64,000 nt of DNA, taken from assembly GCA_963728875.1 (NCBI GenBank), contig CAVSLJ010000003.1, forward strand, positions 62,001-126,000. Reading direction: 5' to 3'. Origin of the DNA: DASUPK01 sp963728875 (lineage in GTDB: Bacteria; Actinomycetota; Thermoleophilia; Solirubrobacterales; 70-9). Every line of letters starts with the position of its first letter. The first letter of the stretch is position 1. Shown piece by piece: positions 16,829 through 27,119 of the stretch. Below the pieces are notes generated by a model, which was not told where the DNA came from, searched no databases, and worked only from the letters and a program-made list of their open reading frames with translations. Made by a program: the position numbers and the translations under genes.

Positions 16829-17082
16829 TGGCGGACACGCAGGATTTGCAGGGTATTTTCATCGACGTCGAGGTCGACGACGCGATCGCGAACGACGCTG
16901 AGCTCGCCGGGAAGCTCGAGGAGGTCTGCCCGGTCGACATCTTCGCCGGCGAGGACGGGAGGGTGAAGATCGTCCGGGAGAACCTCGACGAGTGCGTGCT
17001 CTGCAACCTGTGCGTCGAGGCCGCCCCGCCCGGCGGGGTCGTCATCAAGAAGCTCTACGACGGAACCGAGCTCCGGCGCTAG
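16828..17082 (+). CDS. Single [4Fe-4S] ferredoxin-like protein (FixX-like layout)
   Basis: The 84-residue protein starts at a GTG overlapping the previous TAG by one base. Four cysteines are present in FixX order: C34 in CPVDIF, then C56, C59 and C62 in ECVLCNLCVEAAPPGG. The position where a second C-P would normally follow the CxxCxxC is A-P. Four ligands are exactly enough for one [4Fe-4S] cluster. It is likely a small electron carrier in the cytosol. Its place after a CoA-ligase pair suggests a linked redox step that is not encoded in the window. Confidence 0.8.
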   Translation: MADTQDLQGIFIDVEVDDAIANDAELAGKLEEVCPVDIFAGEDGRVKIVRENLDECVLCNLCVEAAPPGGVVIKKLYDGTELRR

Positions 17083-17084
17083 TC

Positions 17085-17645
17085 ATGACGCGCGCGGAAG
17101 ATCTGGCGCGCACAGATTCGGAGACCGTCGCCCTCGCGGCGCTGCGCGACGCCACCGGCGAGACGGGCGGGCCGATGGAGCGCCACTCGCGTCGGGTCTT
17201 CCTGATCGCCGACCGGCTGGCGACCGCTCGTGGGCTGAGGGTCGACCGCGAGGTCCTGCTGATCGCCGGCCTGCTTCACGACGTCGGCCTCTATGACGCT
17301 GCATCGCACGGTGGCGTCTACGTCAAGGAGGGCGCTGAGTTCACCGCTGAGCTGCTGCGCGCCCAGGACTGGGACGAGAACCGCATCCGGCTCTGCTTCG
17401 ACGCGATCGAGCGCCATCACGAACTGCGCAGCCAGTGGGACCGCGGCGCCGAGGTCGAGCGGATCCGGCGCGCAGACCTCGTCGACCTCTCCCACCGCCT
17501 GATCCGCTTCGGCCTGAGCCACGAGTGGATCCACGACCTCTTCGAATCGGTGTCGAGGGATGGCACCTACAGGACGATCGGGTACGACGTGGCCCGAGTC
17601 CTCCGCCACCGGCCGCTGACCCTCCCGCAGATCTTCAGGCGCTAG
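17085..17645 (+). CDS. HD-domain metal-dependent phosphohydrolase
   Basis: The 186-residue protein has the HD signature: an early His in MERHSRRVFLIADRLA, H-D in AGLLHDVGLY, then IERHHELR and a final Asp in RADLVDLSH. This is the usual set of metal ligands. HD proteins hydrolyse phosphoesters, often nucleotides; the substrate here is unknown. The start ATG lies 2 nt after the ferredoxin stop, so it belongs to the same transcript. An HD enzyme within a CoA-ligase/aminotransferase operon is not typical and its part in the pathway is open. Confidence 0.82.
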   Translation: MTRAEDLARTDSETVALAALRDATGETGGPMERHSRRVFLIADRLATARGLRVDREVLLIAGLLHDVGLYDAASHGGVYVKEGAEFTAELLRAQDWDENRIRLCFDAIERHHELRSQWDRGAEVERIRRADLVDLSHRLIRFGLSHEWIHDLFESVSRDGTYRTIGYDVARVLRHRPLTLPQIFRR

Positions 17646-17706
17646 CGGCCGCCCCCCGTCAAGGCCGGGTCAGCCGGAACCGAGACGACCCGGCAGACTT
17701 GCCGAG

Positions 17707-19146
17707 GTGAACTTCATCGAGGACGTCATGGAGCGCTCCAAGGCCTCCCGGCTCGGGATCGTCGCGATCGATTCCGAAGGCTTCCGCCGGGAATGGCATT
17801 TCGGTGAGCTGATCGCGCGCAGCGCGGGGCTCTCGGGCGCGATGGCGGCCCACGGTGTCAACCGGGGCGATGTCGTGATGACACTGGTCGGCAGCCGGAT
17901 CGAGTGGGTGCTGGGGATGCTCGCCTGCTTTCGGATGGGCGCCGTGGCGATGCCCTGCAACCCCCAGCTCCGGCGCAAGGACCTGGAGCTGAGGGTGAAT
18001 GCGGCGAATCCGAAGCTCTGCATCGGACAGGAGGAGCTCCTCGGAGAGCTGCCGGACGGCGTCCCAGCGATGAGCCTGGCCGAGGTCGCCGAGGCGCTTG
18101 ACGAGGACGAGCCCCAGGAGACTCCGGTGGAAATCGCGGATCTGGATCCAGACGATCCCGCGGTGATCATCTTCACCTCCGGGACGACCGGAGACCCGAA
18201 GGGGGTCATCTATCCGCAGCGCTACCTCCTGGGCCAGCGCCTTCAGGCCGAGCACTGGGTCGGAGCGCACCAGGGCGACCTCGCCTGGTGCACCGCCGCC
18301 CCGGGTTGGTCGAAGTCCACCCGCAACGCCTTCATCGCGCCATGGCTCGCCGGCGCGGCGGCGCTGATCCACGATGGGCGCTTCGACCCGGTGGAGCGGA
18401 TGGATGTGATCGAGCGCGAGGGGGTCACCGTCCTCTGCCAGGCGCCGACCGAATACCGGATCCTGGCCAAGCGCGCCCACCTACGGCCGATTCCTGCGCT
18501 GCGGCGCATGATCTCGGCCGGAGAGCCGCTCAACCCGGAGGTGATCACGATGTTCAGGGAGCAGCTCGGCGCCGGCATCGGCGATGGCTATGGGCAGACC
18601 GAGACCGGGCCCGTGACCGGAATGCGTCCCGACGAGGACGACCCGGCTCGCTACGGCTCGATGGGACGACCGCTTCCCGGGATCGAGACCAGGGTCGTCG
18701 ACGGCGAGCTGCAGGTACGCCCCGGCACGGTCCCCAGCTTCTTCAGCCACTACATCGGCGAGCGTCCATTCGACGGCGAGTGGTGGGCGACCGGGGATCA
18801 CGTCCGCCAGGACGAGGACGGCTACCTCTGGTTCGAGGGCCGGGACGACGACATCATCATCACCGCCGGCTACCGGGTCGGCCCCTTCGAGGTCGAATCC
18901 GCCCTGGTCTCGCATCCGGCCGTCGCCGAAGCCGCGGCGGTCCCCGCCCCCGACGACGAGCGCGGCTCCGTCGTCCGGGCGATCGTGGTCCTCGCGGACC
19001 GAGAGCCCTCAGTACAGCTCGCGGGCGAGCTCCAGGAGCACGTGAAGAGGGTCACGGCGCCCTACAAGTACCCGCGCATCGTGGAGTTCACCGACGAGCT
19101 GCCGAAGACCTCCAGCGGGAAGATCCGCCGAGCCGAGCTGAGATGA
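17707..19146 (+). CDS. AMP-forming acyl-CoA synthetase (ACSM-like)
   Basis: The 479-residue enzyme carries the adenylate-forming motifs: P-loop FTSGTTGDPKGVI (about residue 157), GYGQTETG (A5), WWATGDHV (A7), FEGRDDDIIITAGYRVGPFEVE (A8) and the C-terminal lysine motif PKTSSGKIRRAELR. It activates a carboxylic acid to acyl-AMP and then acyl-CoA. The AAPGWSKSTRNAF segment is like medium-chain acyl-CoA synthetases. The GTG start is 61 nt after the HD gene. It is a little short for the family (usually 520-560), mostly by a shorter N-terminus. Substrate unknown. Confidence 0.9.
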   Translation: MNFIEDVMERSKASRLGIVAIDSEGFRREWHFGELIARSAGLSGAMAAHGVNRGDVVMTLVGSRIEWVLGMLACFRMGAVAMPCNPQLRRKDLELRVNAANPKLCIGQEELLGELPDGVPAMSLAEVAEALDEDEPQETPVEIADLDPDDPAVIIFTSGTTGDPKGVIYPQRYLLGQRLQAEHWVGAHQGDLAWCTAAPGWSKSTRNAFIAPWLAGAAALIHDGRFDPVERMDVIEREGVTVLCQAPTEYRILAKRAHLRPIPALRRMISAGEPLNPEVITMFREQLGAGIGDGYGQTETGPVTGMRPDEDDPARYGSMGRPLPGIETRVVDGELQVRPGTVPSFFSHYIGERPFDGEWWATGDHVRQDEDGYLWFEGRDDDIIITAGYRVGPFEVESALVSHPAVAEAAAVPAPDDERGSVVRAIVVLADREPSVQLAGELQEHVKRVTAPYKYPRIVEFTDELPKTSSGKIRRAELR

Positions 19147-20303
19147 AGCGAGAGTGGGCTTCGTTCGCGGGGCTCTTCATCGTCACCAACCTCGGCCTCC
19201 TTGCGGTGGGCGCGACGCTGGCGGTGCTCCCCCACTACGTCAAGGACAACCTGGGCGGATCCGACCTCGAGGTCGGGATCGTCACCGGCGCGTTCGCCTT
19301 CACCGGGATCGTCTGCAGGCCGATTGCCGGCAACATCGCGGATCGGCGCGGTCGCAAGCCGACGGTCGTCGCCGGGTGCCTGCTCGCGGCGACCGCGGGC
19401 GTTCTCTACTTCGTCCCGGCAGGGATCCTGGGGCTGATCGTCGCTCGCTTCTTCCTCGGCGCCGGCGAGGGCACGGTGTTCACCGCGGGCTCCGCCTGGA
19501 ACGTCGACATGGCACCGGAGGAGACCCGGGGGCGGATGATCGGCCTGTACGGCCTGGCGATCTGGACCGGCCTGACGCTCGGCCCGCCGATCGGGGTGCT
19601 GCTCCAGCACGCCGGCGGCTTCAACCTCGTCTGGGCCTTCGCCGCCGGTGCCCCGCTGCTGGGTGCCGCGATCGCCTCCCAGCTGCCCGAGGGCTACCGG
19701 GCGCGGGAAGACATCGAGCACGGATCGTTCATCTCGCGCGAGGCGCTCGGCCCGGGAGCGACGTTCTCCCTCAGCGTCTTCGGCTTTGCCGCGGTGTCGG
19801 CATTCATCATCCTCAGCCTCGATGAGCGCGGCATCGGCCACGGCCCAGCCGTCTTCAGCGTCTTCGCCGCGACGGTGGTGGCGACACGGCTCGTCGCCGG
19901 CGGCCTGCCCGACCGGATCGGCGCAGCGCGCTGCGCGGTCGGAGCCGCGCTGATCGAGACCGTCGGGCTCGTCCTCCTCGGCGCTGCCCAGGATCTGGGG
20001 GTCGTGATTCTGGGGGCGATCGGCATGGGCGCCGCGTTCTCGCTGCTGTTCCCGTCGCTCTCGCTCGTCGCGATCAACCGGGTCGGCCCCGAGCGCCGAG
20101 GCGTCGCCATGGGGACCTTCACGGCCAGCTTCGACCTGGGCATGCTGGTCGGCTCGCCGACCGTCGGGGCAGCGGCCGCCATCGGGGGCTACTCAGCCGC
20201 CTTCTATGTCGCGGCATTAGCCGCTTTGGCGTGCGCCACCTTCGCACTTTCGATGTCGCGTCGCCCTGAGTTCGCGCCACTCCCCGATACGCTGCGGGCC
20301 TGA
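19143..20303 (+). CDS. MFS transporter (12 segments)
   Basis: The 386-residue membrane protein overlaps the CoA synthetase stop (ATGA). Twelve hydrophobic segments and the MFS motif A ADRRGRKPTVV are visible, with a second-half copy LPDRIGAARC. R-F-F-L-G-A-G-E-G in segment 4 is typical. Lying between a CoA ligase and an aminotransferase, it most likely imports the operon's substrate or exports a product. The sequence does not tell the direction. It resembles the YfcJ/arabinose-efflux type families. Confidence 0.9.
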   Translation: MKREWASFAGLFIVTNLGLLAVGATLAVLPHYVKDNLGGSDLEVGIVTGAFAFTGIVCRPIAGNIADRRGRKPTVVAGCLLAATAGVLYFVPAGILGLIVARFFLGAGEGTVFTAGSAWNVDMAPEETRGRMIGLYGLAIWTGLTLGPPIGVLLQHAGGFNLVWAFAAGAPLLGAAIASQLPEGYRAREDIEHGSFISREALGPGATFSLSVFGFAAVSAFIILSLDERGIGHGPAVFSVFAATVVATRLVAGGLPDRIGAARCAVGAALIETVGLVLLGAAQDLGVVILGAIGMGAAFSLLFPSLSLVAINRVGPERRGVAMGTFTASFDLGMLVGSPTVGAAAAIGGYSAAFYVAALAALACATFALSMSRRPEFAPLPDTLRA

Positions 20304-21691
20304 TGGCGCAACGAGGGACCGCGGCCGAGACCACCATCGACCGCAAGACGATCAACAAGCTCACCGAGGAGCAGATGGCTCGCTTCCGCGAGCACACGCC
20401 GACCTCGGCGGAGTATTTCGACCGCGCCCGCAAGGTGATGCCGGGCGGAGTCCCCTCGTCATTCCAGCTCAACGACCCGTGGCCGGTCTACATCGACCGC
20501 GGCAAGGGCGCGCTGGTCTGGGACGTCGACGGCTCCGAGTACGTCGACTTCCACAACGGCTTCGGAGTGATGTGCGTCGGGCACGCGAATCCGGTGATCG
20601 GCGAGGCGGTCAAGGCGCGTCACGACGAGGGAACCCACTTCGCCGCCCCGACCAATGGCTCGATCGTCTCGGCGGAGAACCTGGTCGAGCGCTTCGGGCT
20701 GCCCCAGTGGCGCTTCACGAACTCGGGGACCGAGTCGACGATGTCCGCCGTCCACCTGGCCCGTGGATCAACCGAGCGCGACCTGATCATCAAGGTCGAG
20801 GGCTCCTACGACGGCCACCACGACTCGGTGATGGTCTCCTGCTATCCGGATCTGGACGAGCTCGGGCCGCGCGAGAGCCCGAACGCGGTCCCCTTCGGCC
20901 ACGGCTACCCGCAGGCGCTCGTCGATCTGACGGTGCCGGTCCCCTTCAACGACCCGGACATCCTCGAGGGAACCTTCAAGAAGCACGAGGGCAAGATCGC
21001 CGGGATGATCATCGAGCCGGCGATGATGAACATCAACATCATCCCGCCGAAGGAGGGATACCTCGAGCGCGTGCGGGAGCTCTGCACCGAGCACGGCGCC
21101 AAGCTGATCTTCGACGAGGTCAAGACCGGCGCCACCATCTCCTATGGCGGCGCGACGCAGCGGTTCGGTGTGAAGCCGGACATGATCTGCCTGGCGAAGG
21201 CGATCTGCGGTGGCTACCCGGGCGGCGCGATCGGCATGACCGAGGAGCTCGGCGAGGTGGTCGCCTCCGACAAGGTCCACCAGATCGGCACCTTCAACGG
21301 CAATCCGCTCGTGATGGCGGCCGCGGAGGCCACGCTCACGGATGTGCTCACGCCGGACGTATACAAGAAGCTCGAGGCGACGAACGAGGCGCTCAAGCAG
21401 CGCTGCGAGGAGGTGATCGACAAGTACGGCCTTCCGGCCTACGCCGAGGGTCTGGGCGCCAAGGGGTGCGTGATCTTCGCGCCGGAGCCGATCTACGAGT
21501 ACCGCGACTACCTCACCAAGGTCGACGGCGAGCTCTCCACCCTCGCCTGGCTGTACCACATGAACCACGGCATCTTCATGACGCCGGGCGTCGAGGAGGA
21601 ATGGACGCTCTCAATCGCCCACGATGACGAGCACATCGACCGCTACGTGGCGGCCTTCGAAGCCTTTGCGTCGGACGTCAGCGGCGCTTAG
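20303..21691 (+). CDS. Class III (PLP) aminotransferase, glutamate-1-semialdehyde aminomutase-like
   Basis: The 462-residue protein starts at an ATG overlapping the upstream TGA (TGATG). Class III features are clear: PGGVPSSFQ, the FTNSGTESTMSAVHLAR phosphate/substrate region, YDGHHD, FDEVKTG with the PLP-binding Asp, and the PLP lysine in LAKAICGGYPGGAIG. The closest named relatives are GSA aminomutases, but the N-terminus is longer and no heme genes are near, so a different amino-acid substrate is likely. It ends the operon; its stop overlaps the stop of the convergent ACT gene. Confidence 0.88.
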   Translation: MAQRGTAAETTIDRKTINKLTEEQMARFREHTPTSAEYFDRARKVMPGGVPSSFQLNDPWPVYIDRGKGALVWDVDGSEYVDFHNGFGVMCVGHANPVIGEAVKARHDEGTHFAAPTNGSIVSAENLVERFGLPQWRFTNSGTESTMSAVHLARGSTERDLIIKVEGSYDGHHDSVMVSCYPDLDELGPRESPNAVPFGHGYPQALVDLTVPVPFNDPDILEGTFKKHEGKIAGMIIEPAMMNINIIPPKEGYLERVRELCTEHGAKLIFDEVKTGATISYGGATQRFGVKPDMICLAKAICGGYPGGAIGMTEELGEVVASDKVHQIGTFNGNPLVMAAAEATLTDVLTPDVYKKLEATNEALKQRCEEVIDKYGLPAYAEGLGAKGCVIFAPEPIYEYRDYLTKVDGELSTLAWLYHMNHGIFMTPGVEEEWTLSIAHDDEHIDRYVAAFEAFASDVSGA

Positions 21692-22077
21692 CCCGAGGCG
21701 CCGTTCAGGTCGAGAGCCGCGCGGGCCTTCTCGGTGTCCTCGGTGACGATCACCAGTCGGACGCCGCTGAAGATCGTGTAGGCGATATCGACGCTGACGC
21801 CGGCGTCGGCGAGGTCTCTGGCGATCTCGCCCATCGCTCCGGGCTTGTCGTGCAGGTCGACGATCACAGCGTCTCGCTCGTCGGCGACGTCGATCCCGGC
21901 AGCCTCCAGCGCCGTCTTCGCCCCCGCCTCGTCCTGCACCAGGATGTGGATGAATCCCTTGCCGTCCCCGACCATCGCGCAGAGGCCCTCGATGTTGACC
22001 CCCGCCTTGCCCGTCGCCTCTCCCAGCTCAGCGAGCTTCCCGGGCCGGTCCTCCATGATCACCGTCAGGTCCTTCAT
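21688..22077 (-). CDS. Tandem ACT-domain protein
   Basis: The 129-residue protein starts at the ATG at 22077 with GGAGG upstream. Two ACT domains are visible: LTVIMEDRPGKLAELGEATGKAGVNIEG and, after residue 70, VIVDLHDKPGAMGEIARDLADAGVSVDIAYT. ACT pairs bind small ligands, often amino acids, as stand-alone regulators. No enzyme domain is attached. It may sense an amino acid linked to the convergent aminotransferase operon or to glutamine metabolism, which is only suggested by position. Confidence 0.85.
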   Translation of the reverse strand: MKDLTVIMEDRPGKLAELGEATGKAGVNIEGLCAMVGDGKGFIHILVQDEAGAKTALEAAGIDVADERDAVIVDLHDKPGAMGEIARDLADAGVSVDIAYTIFSGVRLVIVTEDTEKARAALDLNGASG

Positions 22078-22174
22078 CTCGGCCTCCGTTGATCGGGTGT
22101 CCGCATCATATGCACGGGGGTAGGCTGCTGAGAGGGTGCACCGCAAGCGAAGCTGAGGAGCAACCCGATTAATC

Positions 22175-24190
<2,016 letters not shown>

Positions 24191-24222
24191 CCAGCGCTCC
24201 GCCGGTACGGTCCGGCGCCCAA

Positions 24223-24987
24223 ATGTCCGCAAACGAGCAGATCGCAGTGGAGCGCTTCGGGTCGGGTCAAACGATCCTGCTCCTCCACGGAGGAGCCGGC
24301 CCGGAGCTGACCTGGGACCGCCAGATGGAGCTTGCCGAGCGCTGGGGGCTGATCATCCCGACCCGGCGAGGCTTTCCGCGCAGCGCCCCCGCCCCGCGTC
24401 AGGACTTCGAAGCCGACGCGGAGGATGTCGCCAGGCTGCTGACCAAGCGCACCCACCTGGTGGGCTTCTCCTACGGCGGGCTCGGTGTGACGCTCGCGGC
24501 GGAGCAGGACCCGAAGATGGTCCGCTCGCTGACGTTGATCGAGGTGCCCCTCTATCTCGCGGCGCCCGACGACCCGAACGTCCGCGAGATCGCCGAGGCC
24601 GGTGACGCCTTCCTCTCCGGCGAGGCCGACGAGCTGACAGAGCGGGAGTTCCTCGCCAACGCGGGGATCGACCCCGACGTCTCCGGTGGCAGGACCGCCG
24701 AGCTGATCCGCGAGGCGATCGAGGCGGCCCGCGGCGGGCGCTCGCCCAGCGAGGCCAGGCCGGACCTGGACGCGCTCGCCGGTGCCGGAATCCCGGTGAT
24801 GGTCGTCTCGGGCGGCCACCACGACGGCATCGAGGCCCTCAGCGACGCTCTGGCGCAGCGCCTGAACGCGCGCCGCGAGATCGTCGCCGGCAGCGGCCAC
24901 GCGGTACCGCGGGCGCCCGGATTCAACGACGTGCTCGAGGACTTCCTCAGAGGATCGGCAGGAACTGCTCGATTTCGTACGGCGTGA
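24223..24987 (+). CDS. Alpha/beta hydrolase
   Basis: The 254-residue protein has the oxyanion-hole motif LLLHGGAGPELTW, the nucleophile elbow VGFSYGG, and a C-terminal catalytic His in GSGHAVPR. The acid residue is probably in the VSGGHHDG segment region. The substrate is unknown. Its 3' end overlaps the glnA 3' end by 41 bp on the opposite strand. The last ~10 residues are therefore coded antisense to glnA, and glnA constrains them more strongly than the hydrolase does. Confidence 0.85.
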   Translation: MSANEQIAVERFGSGQTILLLHGGAGPELTWDRQMELAERWGLIIPTRRGFPRSAPAPRQDFEADAEDVARLLTKRTHLVGFSYGGLGVTLAAEQDPKMVRSLTLIEVPLYLAAPDDPNVREIAEAGDAFLSGEADELTEREFLANAGIDPDVSGGRTAELIREAIEAARGGRSPSEARPDLDALAGAGIPVMVVSGGHHDGIEALSDALAQRLNARREIVAGSGHAVPRAPGFNDVLEDFLRGSAGTARFRTA

Positions 24988-26299
24988 CCTGCACGCGGTA
25001 GTCCTCCCACTCCGAGCGCTTGATCTCGACGAAACGGTTGAAGGCGTGCTCGCCGAGTACGCGCAGGACCAGCTCGGACTCGGCCGCGATCTCGATCGCC
25101 TCGCCGAGCGTCTCGGGCAGTTGCTCGATCCCCCGGCGGTGCCGCTCCTCCGGCGTCAGGTGGTAGAGGTTCTGCTCCATCGGCTCGGGCAGCTCGTAGC
25201 CGTGCTCTATCCCCTCGAGGCCGGCGTGCAGCATCCCGGCGAAGCAGAGGTACGGGTTGCAGGCGGGGTCCGGGCAGCGCAGCTCGGCGCGGGTCGCGTG
25301 CTCCTTTCCCGGGTGGTATAGCGGCACCCGAATCAACGCCGAGCGGTTGCGCCGCGACCAGGAGAGGTAGACCGGAGCCTCGTAGCCGGGCACCAGCCGC
25401 TTGTAGGAGTTGACCCACTGCGCGAAGAGCGGGCTGATCTCGCGCGCGTGCTTGAGCTGGCCCGCGATGAACGCCTTGGCGATGTCGGAGAGGAAGTACT
25501 GGTCGTCGGGGTCGAAGAAGGCGTTCTTGCCGTCCCTGGAGAGCGACTGGTGCACGTGCATCCCCGAGCCGTTCTCCCCCTGCAGCGGCTTCGGCATGAA
25601 GGTCGCGTGCCACCCGTACTTCATCGCGTACTCCTTGACCGTGATCCGATAGGTCATGCAGTCATCGGACATCGCAAGCGCGCCCTTGTAGCGCATGTCC
25701 ACCTCGTGCTGCGAGGGACCGACCTCGTGGTGGGCGTACTCGACGTGGATGCCGAGCTGCTCCAGGGCGAGGATCGTCTCTCGCCGGACGTCTGTGCCGG
25801 CGTCGAGCGTGGTCAGATCGAAGTAGCCGCCCTCGTCGAGCACCTCCGGAGTCCCGTTCTCCGGCGTCGAGGAGCGAAAGTAGAAGTACTCGAGCTCGGG
25901 CCCGATGTTGTAGTCGTCGAATCCCATGCTCCTGGCACGCTCGATGGCGCGTCGCATGATCCAGCGGGGATCGCCCTCGTAGGGATCGCCGCCCGGCACC
26001 TGGATGTCGCAGAACATGCGAGCTGTCCGGTTCTTCTCCTCCTCGCGCCAGGGGATCAACTGCATGCTGGCCGGGTCCGGCATGGCGATCATGTCCGACT
26101 CCTCGATCGGGTTGAACCCGCTGATCGAGGATCCGTCGAAGCCCATGCCGCCCTCGAAGGCGTCCTCGAGCTCCGCGGCGTTGATCGAGAAGCTCTTCAG
26201 CTGGCCGAGGAGGTCCGTGAACCAGAGGCGAACGAAGCGGACGTCGTTCTGCTCGCAGAACGCGATCGCCTCCTTGGCATTGGTCGGGCCATCGGCCAT
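24947..26299 (-). CDS. glnA: Glutamine synthetase type I
   Basis: The 450-residue enzyme carries all GSI signatures: MGFDGSSISGF, the metal/ATP motif FMPKPLQGENGSGMHVHQS, the GPELEYFYF strand, and the R-N-R-S-A-L-I-R-V-P glutamate site. The adenylylation loop region reads NLYHLTPEER; its length (about 450) and details fit the GSI-alpha group, in which adenylylation is generally absent, so the Tyr may not be a control site. It makes glutamine from glutamate, ammonia and ATP. The gene appears monocistronic and is convergent with the hydrolase gene. Confidence 0.96.
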   Translation of the reverse strand: MADGPTNAKEAIAFCEQNDVRFVRLWFTDLLGQLKSFSINAAELEDAFEGGMGFDGSSISGFNPIEESDMIAMPDPASMQLIPWREEEKNRTARMFCDIQVPGGDPYEGDPRWIMRRAIERARSMGFDDYNIGPELEYFYFRSSTPENGTPEVLDEGGYFDLTTLDAGTDVRRETILALEQLGIHVEYAHHEVGPSQHEVDMRYKGALAMSDDCMTYRITVKEYAMKYGWHATFMPKPLQGENGSGMHVHQSLSRDGKNAFFDPDDQYFLSDIAKAFIAGQLKHAREISPLFAQWVNSYKRLVPGYEAPVYLSWSRRNRSALIRVPLYHPGKEHATRAELRCPDPACNPYLCFAGMLHAGLEGIEHGYELPEPMEQNLYHLTPEERHRRGIEQLPETLGEAIEIAAESELVLRVLGEHAFNRFVEIKRSEWEDYRVQVTPYEIEQFLPIL

Positions 26300-26381
26300 G
26301 AGGCGGACAAGTTACCGGCGTCTCACATCCATGGCTCTCAGATCGTCGTATGAGAAGACAGAATCACCAACATGCCTGTAC

Positions 26382-26398
26382 ACTTACGAGGCGTAAGT
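26382..26398. promoter_or_regulatory. Palindrome in the glnA/CMD-gene promoter region
   Basis: ACTTACG-AGG-CGTAAGT is a perfect inverted repeat with 7-bp arms in an AT-rich segment that also holds AAAAG-N10-CTTTT just downstream. It lies between the divergent starts of glnA (26299) and the CMD-like gene (26450), so a regulator of either could bind there. The binding protein is not identified. Confidence 0.6.
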
Positions 26399-26449
26399 AA
26401 CCGGCCAAAAGTAAAGTAAAGCTTTTGTGAAACGGCGGTATCCCAGGAA

Positions 26450-27016
26450 ATGACAGTCAAGACAGACGTAAGCCGCTTCCACATCCACGACGAGCTGACC
26501 GCACCGGACGCCACGGCTCCTCTGATCAAGAGCATCCAGACGGCCGGTGGGACGGTCTCCAAGTTCATCGGCATGCTCGCCGAGTCGCCGGCCGCCCTGC
26601 GCGGCTACACGCGCCTCCGCACCGAGCTCCGTCAGAGCAAGTTGCCGAGGGCGACCCGCGAACGGATCGGCCTGGCTGTGGCTGAGTGGCGCAACGACCC
26701 CTACACCCTGACCCAGTACGCCCGCACCGCGCGCGTCGCCGGACTCGGCCTCGACGAGGTCGCCAGGGCCCGCAACTTCACCTCCTCCGACGAGAAGGAG
26801 GCGGCGCTGCTGGCTCTGATCCGCGAGACGCTCGACCACTCCGAGCGGCCACCCCACCACCTGGTGGAGGAGGCCCGTGAGGCCGGCTGGTCGGACGAGG
26901 AGATCCTCGACGCGGTCGCCGAGACGGCGCTCGCCGAGTTCGAGAGCCTGTTCGCCTCCGTCGCGGCCCTGCCGCAGGAGGGCGATCCGGCGGTTCTGCG
27001 GGAAGCTGCGGCTTAA
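26450..27016 (+). CDS. Carboxymuconolactone decarboxylase (CMD/AhpD)-fold protein without the usual cysteines
   Basis: The 188-residue protein has the CMD helix pattern: LPRATRERIGLAVAEW, where active AhpD-type proteins continue with N-x-C-x-Y-C-x-x-x-H. Here the sequence is RNDPYTLTQYARTAR, without any cysteine or the His. The second half (EKEAALLALIRETLDH, WSDEEILDAVAETALAEFES) is normal. Known CMD peroxidases need the CxxC, so this protein is probably not a peroxidase. AGGAA precedes the ATG. A 17-bp palindrome upstream suggests regulated expression. Its TAA starts the second structured repeat. Confidence 0.75.
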   Translation: MTVKTDVSRFHIHDELTAPDATAPLIKSIQTAGGTVSKFIGMLAESPAALRGYTRLRTELRQSKLPRATRERIGLAVAEWRNDPYTLTQYARTARVAGLGLDEVARARNFTSSDEKEAALLALIRETLDHSERPPHHLVEEAREAGWSDEEILDAVAETALAEFESLFASVAALPQEGDPAVLREAAA

Positions 27017-27113
27017 GCGGCCACCAGGCCGCTCCACTTCGGAGCGAAGGGCGAAGCCCGGAGCGACTTACGTGGGGCGGCCGCTTGTGGCCGCGACCTG
27101 ATCGCGAAGCCGG
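27014..27113 (+). repeat. 100-bp structured dispersed repeat, copy B
   Basis: This matches 8738-8837 at 95 of 100 positions and has the same length, with no gaps. It begins at the TAA of the CMD-like gene and ends 6 bp before the stop of the convergent RlpA-like gene. All hairpin arms of copy A are unchanged. Confidence 0.85.
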
Positions 27114-27119
27114 ATAGCG

